A DNA stretch of 64,000 nucleotides, taken from assembly GCA_937967325.1 (NCBI GenBank), contig CALBSQ010000285.1, positions 1-64,000 of the forward strand, given 5' to 3'. A program made the position numbers and the translations under genes. Shown one piece after another: positions 33,540 through 41,674 of the stretch (positions are counted from its first letter, which is position 1; each line of letters begins with the position of its first letter). The DNA comes from an uncultured Chloroflexota bacterium. Lineage in GTDB: Bacteria > Chloroflexota > UBA4733. A model generated the notes under the pieces. That model saw only the letters and a list, made by a program, of their open reading frames with translations, did not search any database and had not been told where the DNA came from.

Positions 33540-35292
33540 CCTGGGCTACGAATTCGGCTACCGGCTTTGGCCCCAGGTCCTGGCCGGTGCGCAGGCGGAC
33601 GGCCACCCGGCTCTGCTGCTCCTCCTTGTCGCCCACGACGAGCATGTAGGGCACCTTCTGGAGCTGGGCGTCGCGGATCTTGGCGCGCATGCCCTCGCGG
33701 CGGGCGTCGATCTCCACGCGAATACCGTCTACTCGTAATTCCGCCGCCACCCGCTCCGCGTAGGTGTTGTGCCGGTCGGCAATGGGGATGAGGACGGTCT
33801 GGACCGGCGCCAGCCAGAGCGGGAAGGCGCCGGCAAAGTGCTCGATGACGATTGACATGAAGCGCTCCACCGAGCCCAGGATAGCGCGATGCAGCATCGC
33901 CGGTCGCGCCGCCGTGCCTTCGGGGCTGGTGTAGGTCAAGTCGAAGCGTTCTGGCAAGCTGAAGTCGAGCTGGATGGTGGCGAGCTGCCAGACGCGGCCC
34001 AGGGCATCGGTGGCGTCGAAGTCAATTTTCGGCCCGTAGAATGCCGCCTCGCCGGCTTGTTCGACCCAGACCGCCCCAGTGGAGCGCAGCACATTGCGGA
34101 GCTGCTCCTGTGACGTGTTCCACGTCTCGGCGTTGCCGAGGTATTTGTCAGGGTTCGCCTCATCCCAGAGCGATAGCCGGATTGCCAACGGCATGCCGAA
34201 GGGCTTGTAGAAGGACTCGACGATTGAGTAGATTCTCAGCGCCTCGTCCATGATCTGGTCATACCGGCAGAAGACGTGCCCGTCGTCCTGGGTGATGAAG
34301 CGAACGCGCGACAGACCTTGCAATGTCCCCGGAAGCTCGTCACGGTAGACGGACGTCACTTCCGAGTAGCGGATGGGCAGGTCGCGATAGCTGCGCTGGC
34401 GCGACGCGTAGATCTGCGTATGGTGCGGGCAGTTCATCGGCTTGATGGCGAAGTCTTCGCCGCTCTTGCCGGAGACGTGGAACAGATCCTCCTTGAACTT
34501 GTCCCAATGCCCGCTGACCTTGTAGAGGTCGCTCTTGGTGATGTGCGGGATGGTGACGCGTTGAAAGCCGAGAGGCTCCTGGAGCGATTGCACCCACTCC
34601 TCCAAAAGGCGTCGGATCAGCGTGCCTCTGGGAGTGAACATCGGCAGCCCAGCTCCCACCAGTTCGGAGAAGGTAAAGAGGTCCAGCTCCTGGCCCAGGC
34701 GGCGGTGGTCGCGTTTTCTAGCCTCCTCAAGGCGCCAGAAGTAGGCGTCGATCTCTTCCTGTGATTCAAAGGCCACGCCGTAGACCCGCTGGAGCTGGGG
34801 GTTGTGCTCGTCGCCGTGCCAGTAGGCGCCGGCGACGGAGCGCAGCTTGAACGCCTTGATCTGGCCCGTGCTCGGGACGTGCGGGCCGGCGCAGAGGTCG
34901 ATAAAGTCGCCATCGGTGTAGAAGGTGATGAGCTCATCGTCTGGAAGTCGGTCGATGAGGTCAACCTTGTAGGTCTGACCGGTCTCCTGGAAGAAGTGTC
35001 GGGCTATCGCTCGCGATACCACTGTCCGGGTGAAGGGGTAATCCGCCTCCACGATCCGGCGCATCTCGGCCTCGATGTTGGGAAAATCGTCGGTCGAGAA
35101 CTGATGGGGCGAGTCGAAATCGTAATAAAAGCCGTCCTCGATGGCCGGACCGATGCCGAAGCGCGTGCCGGGGAACAGGCGCTGCACCGCTTGCGCCATC
35201 ACGTGGGCGGTGGAGTGGCGCATCCGGTAGGCAAAGGTCGCCTTCTCGTCCGGCGACTCGGCGGACGACGCGACTTCAACTGGGGCTGCCAT
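33499..35292 (-). CDS. thrS: Threonyl-tRNA synthetase (TGS-less)
   Basis: A 597-residue class II synthetase. The N-terminal editing domain has HSTAH and CAGPH; the catalytic domain has the zinc ligands Cys in KPMNCPHH, His in DDGHVFC and His in AMLHRAILGS; the anticodon domain follows from about residue 490 (LAPVQTVLIPIADRHN). The TGS domain found at the N-terminus of many ThrS proteins is absent, so it starts at the editing domain. ATG 35292 follows GAGGAG; an upstream frame to 35325 is not needed. A T-box leader controls it. Confidence 0.95.
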   Translation of the reverse strand: MAAPVEVASSAESPDEKATFAYRMRHSTAHVMAQAVQRLFPGTRFGIGPAIEDGFYYDFDSPHQFSTDDFPNIEAEMRRIVEADYPFTRTVVSRAIARHFFQETGQTYKVDLIDRLPDDELITFYTDGDFIDLCAGPHVPSTGQIKAFKLRSVAGAYWHGDEHNPQLQRVYGVAFESQEEIDAYFWRLEEARKRDHRRLGQELDLFTFSELVGAGLPMFTPRGTLIRRLLEEWVQSLQEPLGFQRVTIPHITKSDLYKVSGHWDKFKEDLFHVSGKSGEDFAIKPMNCPHHTQIYASRQRSYRDLPIRYSEVTSVYRDELPGTLQGLSRVRFITQDDGHVFCRYDQIMDEALRIYSIVESFYKPFGMPLAIRLSLWDEANPDKYLGNAETWNTSQEQLRNVLRSTGAVWVEQAGEAAFYGPKIDFDATDALGRVWQLATIQLDFSLPERFDLTYTSPEGTAARPAMLHRAILGSVERFMSIVIEHFAGAFPLWLAPVQTVLIPIADRHNTYAERVAAELRVDGIRVEIDARREGMRAKIRDAQLQKVPYMLVVGDKEEQQSRVAVRLRTGQDLGPKPVAEFVAQATRLIASKSLELW

Positions 35293-35320
35293 GGCTCGCC
35301 TCTCCTCACACTGCACAGAA

Positions 35321-35595
35321 CACAAAAGCGCTCTCGCCCACGTTGGGCGAGAGCGCTACACGCTCGCGCGGTTCCACCACGTTTCCCACGCCGACCACAT
35401 GGGCCGGAGCGTGGCTCGTTGACGGCGCTAACGGGGCGTCCGGGTCGCTTATGCGCAGTCAGCGCCTTCGCGACCGGCTCCGAGGTGGTGTACTCCTGAC
35501 GCGCGTGGGGCGGCTTACAGCCGGTGGCCGTTCCTTCTCTGGGCGCGCCGCGACAGGGTACGTGTCCTCATCGACGCCGATATTCACTTTCCTTC
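35321..35595 (-). ncRNA. T-box leader of thrS
   Basis: On the minus strand, stem I features are visible: GATGAGGACACGTA at its base, AGAGAAGGAACGG in the upper arm and a specifier region TACACCACC (35492-35484) that contains the Thr codon ACC. The T-box sequence GTGGTGGAACCGCG is at 35380-35367, followed by a strong terminator. Uncharged tRNA-Thr(GGT) would be the expected ligand; the tRNA-Thr in this window has anticodon CGT instead. An extended -10 (TGGTAGCGT) lies just upstream. The edges are approximate. Confidence 0.93.
35324..35357 (-). terminator. T-box intrinsic terminator
   Basis: AGCGCTCTCGCCCA pairs perfectly with TGGGCGAGAGCGCT (14 bp, three-base loop), followed by UUUU on the minus strand. 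The 5' arm lies directly after the T-box sequence, so antiterminator and terminator are alternatives. Confidence 0.92.
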
Positions 35596-35676
35596 ACGCT
35601 ACCATGAAGGAGGTCCCCTGTCGAGTTCGTCGCGACTGGAGACCGTCCCCAGATGGACCAGCGAAGGAGCGATGCC

Positions 35677-36858
35677 GTGGACTTCGACCTTAGCGCCGAG
35701 CAGCGCCAGTGGCAGATTGTCGCGCGTGACTTCGCCCAAGGCGTCATTCGCCCGCGCGCCGAGCAGCTCGATCGCGAGCAGCGGTTCCCAACCGACATCG
35801 TCGCGGCAATGGCCGGACTTGGCCTCATGGGGCTGTCCATACCGAAGGCTTTCGGCGGCTCGGGCGGCGGCTTCACGTCCTATTGCCTTGCCCTCGAAGA
35901 GATCAGTCGCGCCGACACGTCGGTCGGCATCACGATGGAGGCGCACATCTCGCTGGGCTGTACGCCGATCCTCGACTTCGGCACGGAAGAGCAGAAGCGG
36001 CGCTACCTTGTCCCTTGCGCTAGAGGGGACTGTCTTTGGGCCTTTGGGCTGACAGAGGAGCACGCCGGGACCGACGCCTCCGGTATCGAGACCGTGGCCC
36101 AGACCGGTGACGAGGGCTGGCTACTGTCCGGCGCCAAGAAATACATCACCAATTCTGGGACCGACATGACCGCTGGCGTGACCGTCGTCGCCAGGACGGG
36201 CACGCGCGGCGACGGGCGTCCGGAGCTGACCGCGTTCCTCGTCCCCCAGGATACGCACGGGTACAGCCGGGGAGGCCCCTACGTGAAGCTGGGGTGGCGC
36301 GCCGCGGATCAGCATCCGCTCTTCTTTTCGCGCTGCCGCGTGCCTGATGCCAACAGGCTCGGTGAGCGCGGAGCCGGCCTCCGCCAGTTCCTGCACACAC
36401 TCGATGGTGGTCGCATCGCCGTCGGCGCCCTGTCCGTTGGGCTGGCGCAAGCCTGCCTGGACGAGGCGCTCGCCTTTGCTAAACAGCGCCGTCAGTTCGG
36501 AAAGTCCATCGCCGAGTTCCAAGTGATCCAGTTCAAGCTGGCGGACATGGCGCTGGACGTGGAGCTGGCAAGGACGATGGTGCTCAAGGCCGCCTGGCTC
36601 CGCGAGCAGGGCCGACCATGCAGCCGCGAGGCGAGCATGGCCAAGGTCTTTGCCTCGGAAGCGGCCAAGCGAGCGGCAGATCAGGCCGTGCAGATCCACG
36701 GTGGCGCGGGCTGCATGGAGGAGAGCGCCGTCGCCCGCTACTGGCGGCAGGTCAAGTTCAACGAGATCGGCGAAGGCACCAGCGAGATCAACCGTCAGGT
36801 CATAGCTCGCGGTTTGTTGCGGGAGGAACCTGCCGCCCATGTATCCGGCGGACTATAA
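35677..36858 (+). CDS. Acyl-CoA dehydrogenase (isovaleryl-CoA dehydrogenase-like)
   Basis: A 393-residue flavoprotein. It has LGLMGLSIPKAFGGSGG, the FAD-binding FGLTEEHAGTDASG and YITNSGTDMTA, the substrate-side RRQFGKSIAEFQVIQFKLADM, and IGEGTSEINRQ near the C-terminus. Context with methylcrotonyl-CoA carboxylase and HMG-CoA lyase points to isovaleryl-CoA in leucine breakdown. GTG 35677 has AAGGAGC six bases upstream and is preferred over ATG 35653. It heads the operon. Confidence 0.88.
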   Translation: MDFDLSAEQRQWQIVARDFAQGVIRPRAEQLDREQRFPTDIVAAMAGLGLMGLSIPKAFGGSGGGFTSYCLALEEISRADTSVGITMEAHISLGCTPILDFGTEEQKRRYLVPCARGDCLWAFGLTEEHAGTDASGIETVAQTGDEGWLLSGAKKYITNSGTDMTAGVTVVARTGTRGDGRPELTAFLVPQDTHGYSRGGPYVKLGWRAADQHPLFFSRCRVPDANRLGERGAGLRQFLHTLDGGRIAVGALSVGLAQACLDEALAFAKQRRQFGKSIAEFQVIQFKLADMALDVELARTMVLKAAWLREQGRPCSREASMAKVFASEAAKRAADQAVQIHGGAGCMEESAVARYWRQVKFNEIGEGTSEINRQVIARGLLREEPAAHVSGGL

Positions 36859-36859
36859 T
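36854..36859 (+). promoter_or_regulatory. Internal -10 element before the carboxylase beta gene
   Basis: A perfect TATAAT overlaps the stop codon of the acyl-CoA dehydrogenase gene. The -35 (TGCCGC) is poor. Initiation near 36866 would give a short leader to GTG 36884. Confidence 0.35.
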
Positions 36860-36883
36860 TTCACAGAGGGGGCGCCCAGGACG

Positions 36884-38494
36884 GTGAGCATCATCCGCAG
36901 TCACGTACAGCCGGACAGTGATGAGTTCCGGGCGCGTGCTCGCTCCAACCGGCAACTGGTCGAGGATCTGCGTTCGCGCATGGCGTTGGTCCAACAAGGC
37001 GGGAACGAGCGCTCCCGTGCTCGTCACCGCGAGCGCGGGAAGTTGCTGGCTCGGGATCGCATCCGCCTGCTGCTTGATCCTGACACGCCGTTCCTCGAGC
37101 TGTCGGCCCTGGCGGCGACCGGAATGTACGACGACGAGGTACCGTCAGCCGGAGTCGTGACGGGCATTGGGTCGGTCTCGCGGCGCGAAGTGATGGTCGT
37201 CGCCAACGATGCCACGGTGAAGGGCGGCACGTACTATCCGATCACGGTGAAGAAGCACCTACGAGCGCAGGAGATCGCCGCGGAGAACCGGCTGCCCTGT
37301 ATCTATCTGGTCGACTCCGGTGGCGCCTATCTACCCTTACAGGCCGAGGTCTTTCCTGACCGCGAGCACTTCGGTCGTATCTTCTACAATCAGGCGCGAA
37401 TGTCGGCGGCTGGTATACCGCAGGTCGCGGCCGTGATGGGCTCCTGCACAGCGGGGGGCGCGTACGTGCCGGCCATGAGCGACGAGACGGTCATCGTGCG
37501 CGGCGCCGGAACCATCTTTCTCGGCGGCCCGCCGCTGGTGAAGGCGGCAACGGGCGAGGACGTCACCGCCGAGGAGCTGGGCGGGGCGGACGTTCATACT
37601 CGTATCTCCGGCGTTGCCGACCACTTTGCCGACAGTGACGAGCACGCACTCGCCATCGTCCGGGAGATTGTGGACAACGTCGCCGGTGAACGCCCAGCAC
37701 CGGCGTGGGTCCAAGCTGCGCCTGAGCCGCCTCGCTACGACCCGGAGGAGCTCTACGGCATTGTCCCGACCGACCCGCGCAGCGCCTACGACGTGCGTGA
37801 GGTCATCGCCCGTGTCGTCGACGGCAGCCGGCTGCACGAGTTCAAGGCCAATTATGGCGACACACTGGTGTGCGGGTTCGCTCATCTGCACGGGTATCCG
37901 GTGGGGCTGCTCGCCAACAACGGCATCCTCTTCTCGGAGAGCGCGCTCAAGGCGGCCCATTTCATCCAGTTGTGCGCGCAGCGCCGCCTGCCGCTGATCT
38001 TCCTGCAGAACATCGCCGGCTTCATGGTCGGGAAGCGGTACGAGCACGGTGGCATTGCCAAGGACGGCGCCAAGATGGTCACCGCGGTGGCGAGCGCGGA
38101 GGTACCCAAGTTCACCGTTATCATCGGCGGCTCCTTCGGCGCCGGCAACTACGGCATGTGCGGCCGCGCCTTTGGCCCCAGGCAGCTCTGGATGTGGCCC
38201 AACGCGCGCATTTCCGTCATGGGCGGGCAACAGGCAGCAGGGACACTCCTGACGGTGCGCCGGGATGCGCTCCGCGCACGTGGGGAGACCATGTCTCCTG
38301 AGGAGCAGCAGGGATTCCAGGCGAGCATCATGGAGACCTACGAGCGGGAGGCCAACCCGTACTACAGCACGGCACGGCTCTGGGACGACGGCATCATCGA
38401 TCCGGTCGACACGCGCCGGGTGCTGGCCCTCGGAATTGCCGCCGCGCTGAACGCGCCCATCGGCCAAACACGATTCGGCGTCTTCCGAATGTGA
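36884..38494 (+). CDS. Methylcrotonyl-CoA carboxylase beta subunit (carboxyltransferase)
   Basis: A 536-residue carboxyltransferase with crotonase-like halves. ARERGKLLARDRIRLLLDP-like start (RHRERGKLLARDRI), YLVDSGGAYLPLQAEVFPD, GSCTAGGAYVPAMSDE, and in the second half FLQNIAGFMVGKRYE and GGSFGAGNYGMCGRA, the signature of methylcrotonyl- rather than propionyl-CoA carboxylases. GTG 36884 gives the family-like N-terminus SIIRSHVQPDSDEF; ATG 36839 overlaps the previous gene and lacks a well-placed site. It pairs with the biotin subunit that follows. Confidence 0.88.
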   Translation: MSIIRSHVQPDSDEFRARARSNRQLVEDLRSRMALVQQGGNERSRARHRERGKLLARDRIRLLLDPDTPFLELSALAATGMYDDEVPSAGVVTGIGSVSRREVMVVANDATVKGGTYYPITVKKHLRAQEIAAENRLPCIYLVDSGGAYLPLQAEVFPDREHFGRIFYNQARMSAAGIPQVAAVMGSCTAGGAYVPAMSDETVIVRGAGTIFLGGPPLVKAATGEDVTAEELGGADVHTRISGVADHFADSDEHALAIVREIVDNVAGERPAPAWVQAAPEPPRYDPEELYGIVPTDPRSAYDVREVIARVVDGSRLHEFKANYGDTLVCGFAHLHGYPVGLLANNGILFSESALKAAHFIQLCAQRRLPLIFLQNIAGFMVGKRYEHGGIAKDGAKMVTAVASAEVPKFTVIIGGSFGAGNYGMCGRAFGPRQLWMWPNARISVMGGQQAAGTLLTVRRDALRARGETMSPEEQQGFQASIMETYEREANPYYSTARLWDDGIIDPVDTRRVLALGIAAALNAPIGQTRFGVFRM

Positions 38495-38511
38495 CAGGAG
38501 CGGCGCGCCGG

Positions 38512-40542
38512 ATGTTCACTAAGATCCTGGTGGCCAATCGCGGCGAGATCGCCGTGCGCGTGATGCAGACTTGTTCCGAAATGGGTATACGGACCGTGGC
38601 GGTGTACTCCGATGCCGACGCTGCCGCGCTGCACGTTCAGCGGGCGGATGAGTGCTATCGCATCGGGCCGGCGACGGCGGCGGAGAGCTACCTGAACGGG
38701 CGGGCTATCCTGGAGGTTGCTGCTCGCTGTGGCGCCGAGGCGATTCATCCCGGCTATGGCTTTCTGGCCGAGGACGCCGGCTTCGCCGAGGCGTGCCGAG
38801 CGGCAGGCCGCGTGTTTGTGGGACCACCGCCGGAGGCGATGCGCCTGCTCGGCAACAAGCGATCGGCCAAAGCGCTAGCCCGTCGTGTCGGATTGCCGCT
38901 TGTGCCCGGCTACGACGGTGAGAACCAAGGTGCAACACGCATGGCAATGGAGGCGGAACGCATTGGCTTCCCCCTGCTGGTCAAAGCCGCCGCCGGCGGC
39001 GGGGGCAGGGGCATGCGCATCGTCCGCTCACCATCGGAGCTGATCGACGCCCTGGACGCGGCGCGACGCGAGGCGTTGGCCGCGTTTGGCGACGGCAGTC
39101 TGCTGTTGGAGCGCTACGTGGAGGCGGCGCGGCACGTCGAAATTCAGGTGTTGGCCGATAGCCACGGGAACGCCGTCCACCTGGGCGAGCGGGAGTGCTC
39201 GATTCAGCGCCGGTACCAGAAGATCGTCGAGGAGTGCCCATCCACAGCGCTGACGCCCGCGCTCCGCGCGCAATTTGGTCAGGCGGCTCTGGCGCTGATC
39301 CTAGCGGCCGGTTACTGCAATGCCGGCACCGTGGAGTTTCTCGTCGCCGGTCAGGGGGCTTTCTACTTCCTCGAAGTGAATGCCCGTTTGCAGGTGGAAC
39401 ATCCGGTGACCGAGATAGTGACCGGCGTGGACCTCGTGCGCGAGCAGCTCAATATCGCCGCGGGCGAAGCGTTGTCGCTCCGACAAGAGCACGTCTGCTG
39501 GCGCGGGCACGCCATCGAGTGCCGCGTCTGCGCCGAGGACCCGGATGAGCAGTTCCTACCCTCGACCGGGCCGCTCCTGCTCTTCGCACCGCCGGTCCGG
39601 TTGGGCGTGCGCAACGATGCCGGCGTGCAGACCGGCGATCTGGTGAGCCCGTACTACGACTCCTTGCTGGCCAAGATGATCATCCATGCCCCCGATCGAG
39701 CGTCTTGCATTGCGCGTGTCCGCGGCGCTTTGAGCGCCTTTGCCGTGCTCGGCCCCATCACCAATCTCGGCCTGCTTCGCACGATCTTGGATTCCCCGGC
39801 GTTTCGGAACGGAGACCTGGACACCGGGCTGGTCGGCCGGCTTTGGCCCGAGCGGCCGCGAGGTGAGAACGACGGTGAATCGGGACGATCAGTGCTCCCG
39901 TCAGACGTCATGGTCGCGGCAGCCGGCTGGGCAATCAGCCATGAGGAGGCCGGACAGCCCGGCCCGGCTGACCGCGCCGTGGCAGCGTCGCCTACCAGTC
40001 CGTGGCGAACGAGCGGCCCCTGGCGAGTTGAGGGTGCCCTTCGGCTGGAATACCGGCACGGGGATGCGCAGTACACCGTATCGGCGCGACCGGACGCCGA
40101 CAGCTCCTGGGTTGTGAGCACGGCGTCGGGCGAACGCGCCGTGACCTTCGCTCGAGGCGGTCCAGATACGTTGCTGATTCGCGAAGGCGCGCGACTGTGG
40201 ACGGCACGGGTGGTCGAGACCGCGCCGGTCTTGTACATCGTTGTGGACGGCCTCGCCTATCGCCTTGACAAGTTGCGCGGCTTGAGCGTCGATGACATTG
40301 GACCAGCGTCTTCCCTTGGCGAGCGGCAGAACCGGCTGTCGGCGCGTCTACCGGGTATGGTGGTGAAGGTCAACGTGCGCGTTGGTCAGCGCGTCGTGGC
40401 CGGAGAGACATTGCTGGTGCTTGATTCGATGAAAACGGAACATCTGGTCACAGCGCCGCGCGATGCCACGGTCAAGCAATTGCCGTTCCCGGTTGGCGCG
40501 ACAGTGCCGGCTGGAGCAATACTGGTCGAGCTAGAGGAATGA
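38512..40542 (+). CDS. Methylcrotonyl-CoA carboxylase alpha subunit (biotin carboxylase plus BCCP)
   Basis: A 676-residue subunit. Biotin carboxylase fills residues 1-450: ILVANRGEIAVRVMQ, VKAAAGGGGRGMRIV (ATP loop), HLGERECSIQRRYQK and EVNARLQVEHPVTE. A linker follows, then a C-terminal biotinyl domain with the biotin Lys in VLDSMKTEHLV; the usual neighbours are AMKM, so the context of the Lys is altered (DSMKT). It carboxylates biotin with ATP and bicarbonate for transfer by the beta subunit. ATG 38512 matches family N-termini; GTG 38491 overlaps the upstream stop. Confidence 0.88.
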   Translation: MFTKILVANRGEIAVRVMQTCSEMGIRTVAVYSDADAAALHVQRADECYRIGPATAAESYLNGRAILEVAARCGAEAIHPGYGFLAEDAGFAEACRAAGRVFVGPPPEAMRLLGNKRSAKALARRVGLPLVPGYDGENQGATRMAMEAERIGFPLLVKAAAGGGGRGMRIVRSPSELIDALDAARREALAAFGDGSLLLERYVEAARHVEIQVLADSHGNAVHLGERECSIQRRYQKIVEECPSTALTPALRAQFGQAALALILAAGYCNAGTVEFLVAGQGAFYFLEVNARLQVEHPVTEIVTGVDLVREQLNIAAGEALSLRQEHVCWRGHAIECRVCAEDPDEQFLPSTGPLLLFAPPVRLGVRNDAGVQTGDLVSPYYDSLLAKMIIHAPDRASCIARVRGALSAFAVLGPITNLGLLRTILDSPAFRNGDLDTGLVGRLWPERPRGENDGESGRSVLPSDVMVAAAGWAISHEEAGQPGPADRAVAASPTSPWRTSGPWRVEGALRLEYRHGDAQYTVSARPDADSSWVVSTASGERAVTFARGGPDTLLIREGARLWTARVVETAPVLYIVVDGLAYRLDKLRGLSVDDIGPASSLGERQNRLSARLPGMVVKVNVRVGQRVVAGETLLVLDSMKTEHLVTAPRDATVKQLPFPVGATVPAGAILVELEE

Positions 40543-41483
40543 GCGCCTTCGACGCCGTGCCCACGGTCGTTCGCATCGTCGAGGTCGGCCCGCGGGACGG
40601 GCTCCAGAACGTAGCGGACCTCGTGTCAACCACCGACAAGGTCCATTTCATCGAGTTGCTCGCCGCGGCCGGACTGACGGACATCGAAGCAACCAGCTTT
40701 GTGAGCCCGCGGGCGATCCCCCAACTGTCGGATGCCTCCGACGTGATGACCGCGCTGCACCGCGCTCCTGGCGTGCGCTACGGCGCGCTCGTGCCGAATC
40801 AACGAGGGCTGCAACGCGCAATGCAGGCGCATGTGGATCAGATCGCGCTGTTTACCGGCGCTACTGACGGGTTCACACGGCACAACATCGGCATGTCGAT
40901 CCAAGAAAGCCTGGAGACCTTCGCGCCGTTGGTTCAAATCGCCCAGCGCGAGGGCATCGCCGTGCGTGGCTACGTCTCGGTATGCTTCGGTTGCCCGTAC
41001 GAGGGAGCAGTTACTCCATTGGCAGTGCTGGATGTGGCCCGCCGCCTGCTCGATCTTGGCGTGCGGGAATTATCGCTTGGCGACACGATCGGCGTCGCCA
41101 CCCCCAACCAGGTTCCGGATGTCGTCGGGCCGGTGCTGGAGGTTGCCGGGCCGAGTCGCGTGGCGGCGCACTTCCACGATACGCGCGGCGCCGCGCCGGC
41201 CAACGTGCTGGCGTCGCTGCTGCTGGGGGTCGCGATCTACGATTCCTCCGCGGGAGGCCTAGGAGGCTGCCCGTACGCGCCCGGCGCGGCCGGCAACGTC
41301 GCCACGGAGGACTTGTTGTACCTGCTCCATGGGATGGGGATCACGACCGGCGTGGACATCGATAAAATGACCGCGGCGAGCGCCTTCATCCTGGGCGTGC
41401 TGCACCGCGCACCCACGAGCCGGTATTTGCAGGCTTCGTGGCAAGCGGCGCCGCCAGACCTGACTGTGAAGGGGAGTAGCTGA
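40539..41483 (+). CDS. Hydroxymethylglutaryl-CoA lyase
   Basis: A 314-residue TIM-barrel lyase of the HMGL family. VEVGPRDGLQN near residue 15 holds the catalytic Arg-Asp, HFHDTRG holds the metal/catalytic His, and SSAGGLGGCPYAPGAAGN holds the catalytic Cys. It splits HMG-CoA into acetyl-CoA and acetoacetate, the last step of leucine degradation. The ATG overlaps the carboxylase alpha stop by four bases. Confidence 0.93.
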   Translation: MSAFDAVPTVVRIVEVGPRDGLQNVADLVSTTDKVHFIELLAAAGLTDIEATSFVSPRAIPQLSDASDVMTALHRAPGVRYGALVPNQRGLQRAMQAHVDQIALFTGATDGFTRHNIGMSIQESLETFAPLVQIAQREGIAVRGYVSVCFGCPYEGAVTPLAVLDVARRLLDLGVRELSLGDTIGVATPNQVPDVVGPVLEVAGPSRVAAHFHDTRGAAPANVLASLLLGVAIYDSSAGGLGGCPYAPGAAGNVATEDLLYLLHGMGITTGVDIDKMTAASAFILGVLHRAPTSRYLQASWQAAPPDLTVKGSS

Positions 41484-41531
41484 AACGTGGGACCGGTCGA
41501 GCGATGCGCCACGACTGGCAATGCGGCCTGG

Positions 41532-41610
41532 GTAGGGGCGCTGCTTGCTGCGCCCCTGAGTAGCGCCAGTCGCGCCGGAAGTGCCAGGGCGCAGCAAGCA
41601 GCGCCCCTAC
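41532..41610. repeat. Perfect 24-bp inverted repeat
   Basis: GTAGGGGCGCTGCTTGCTGC... at 41532-41555 and its exact complement at 41587-41610 enclose 31 bases. The right end AAGCAGCGCCCCTAC recurs at 61410-61424. It sits between the HMG-CoA lyase and acyl-CoA synthetase genes. Confidence 0.95.
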
Positions 41611-41674
41611 GTCGGCGGCGAGAACACCGGTAATAGGTAGTGACAAGAGGATTGGCGGCCGAAGGAGGCTCGTG

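Noticed and set aside
37337..38467. Long minus-strand open frame (376 codons)
   Set aside because: Antisense to the carboxyltransferase gene and lacks any recognisable domain.
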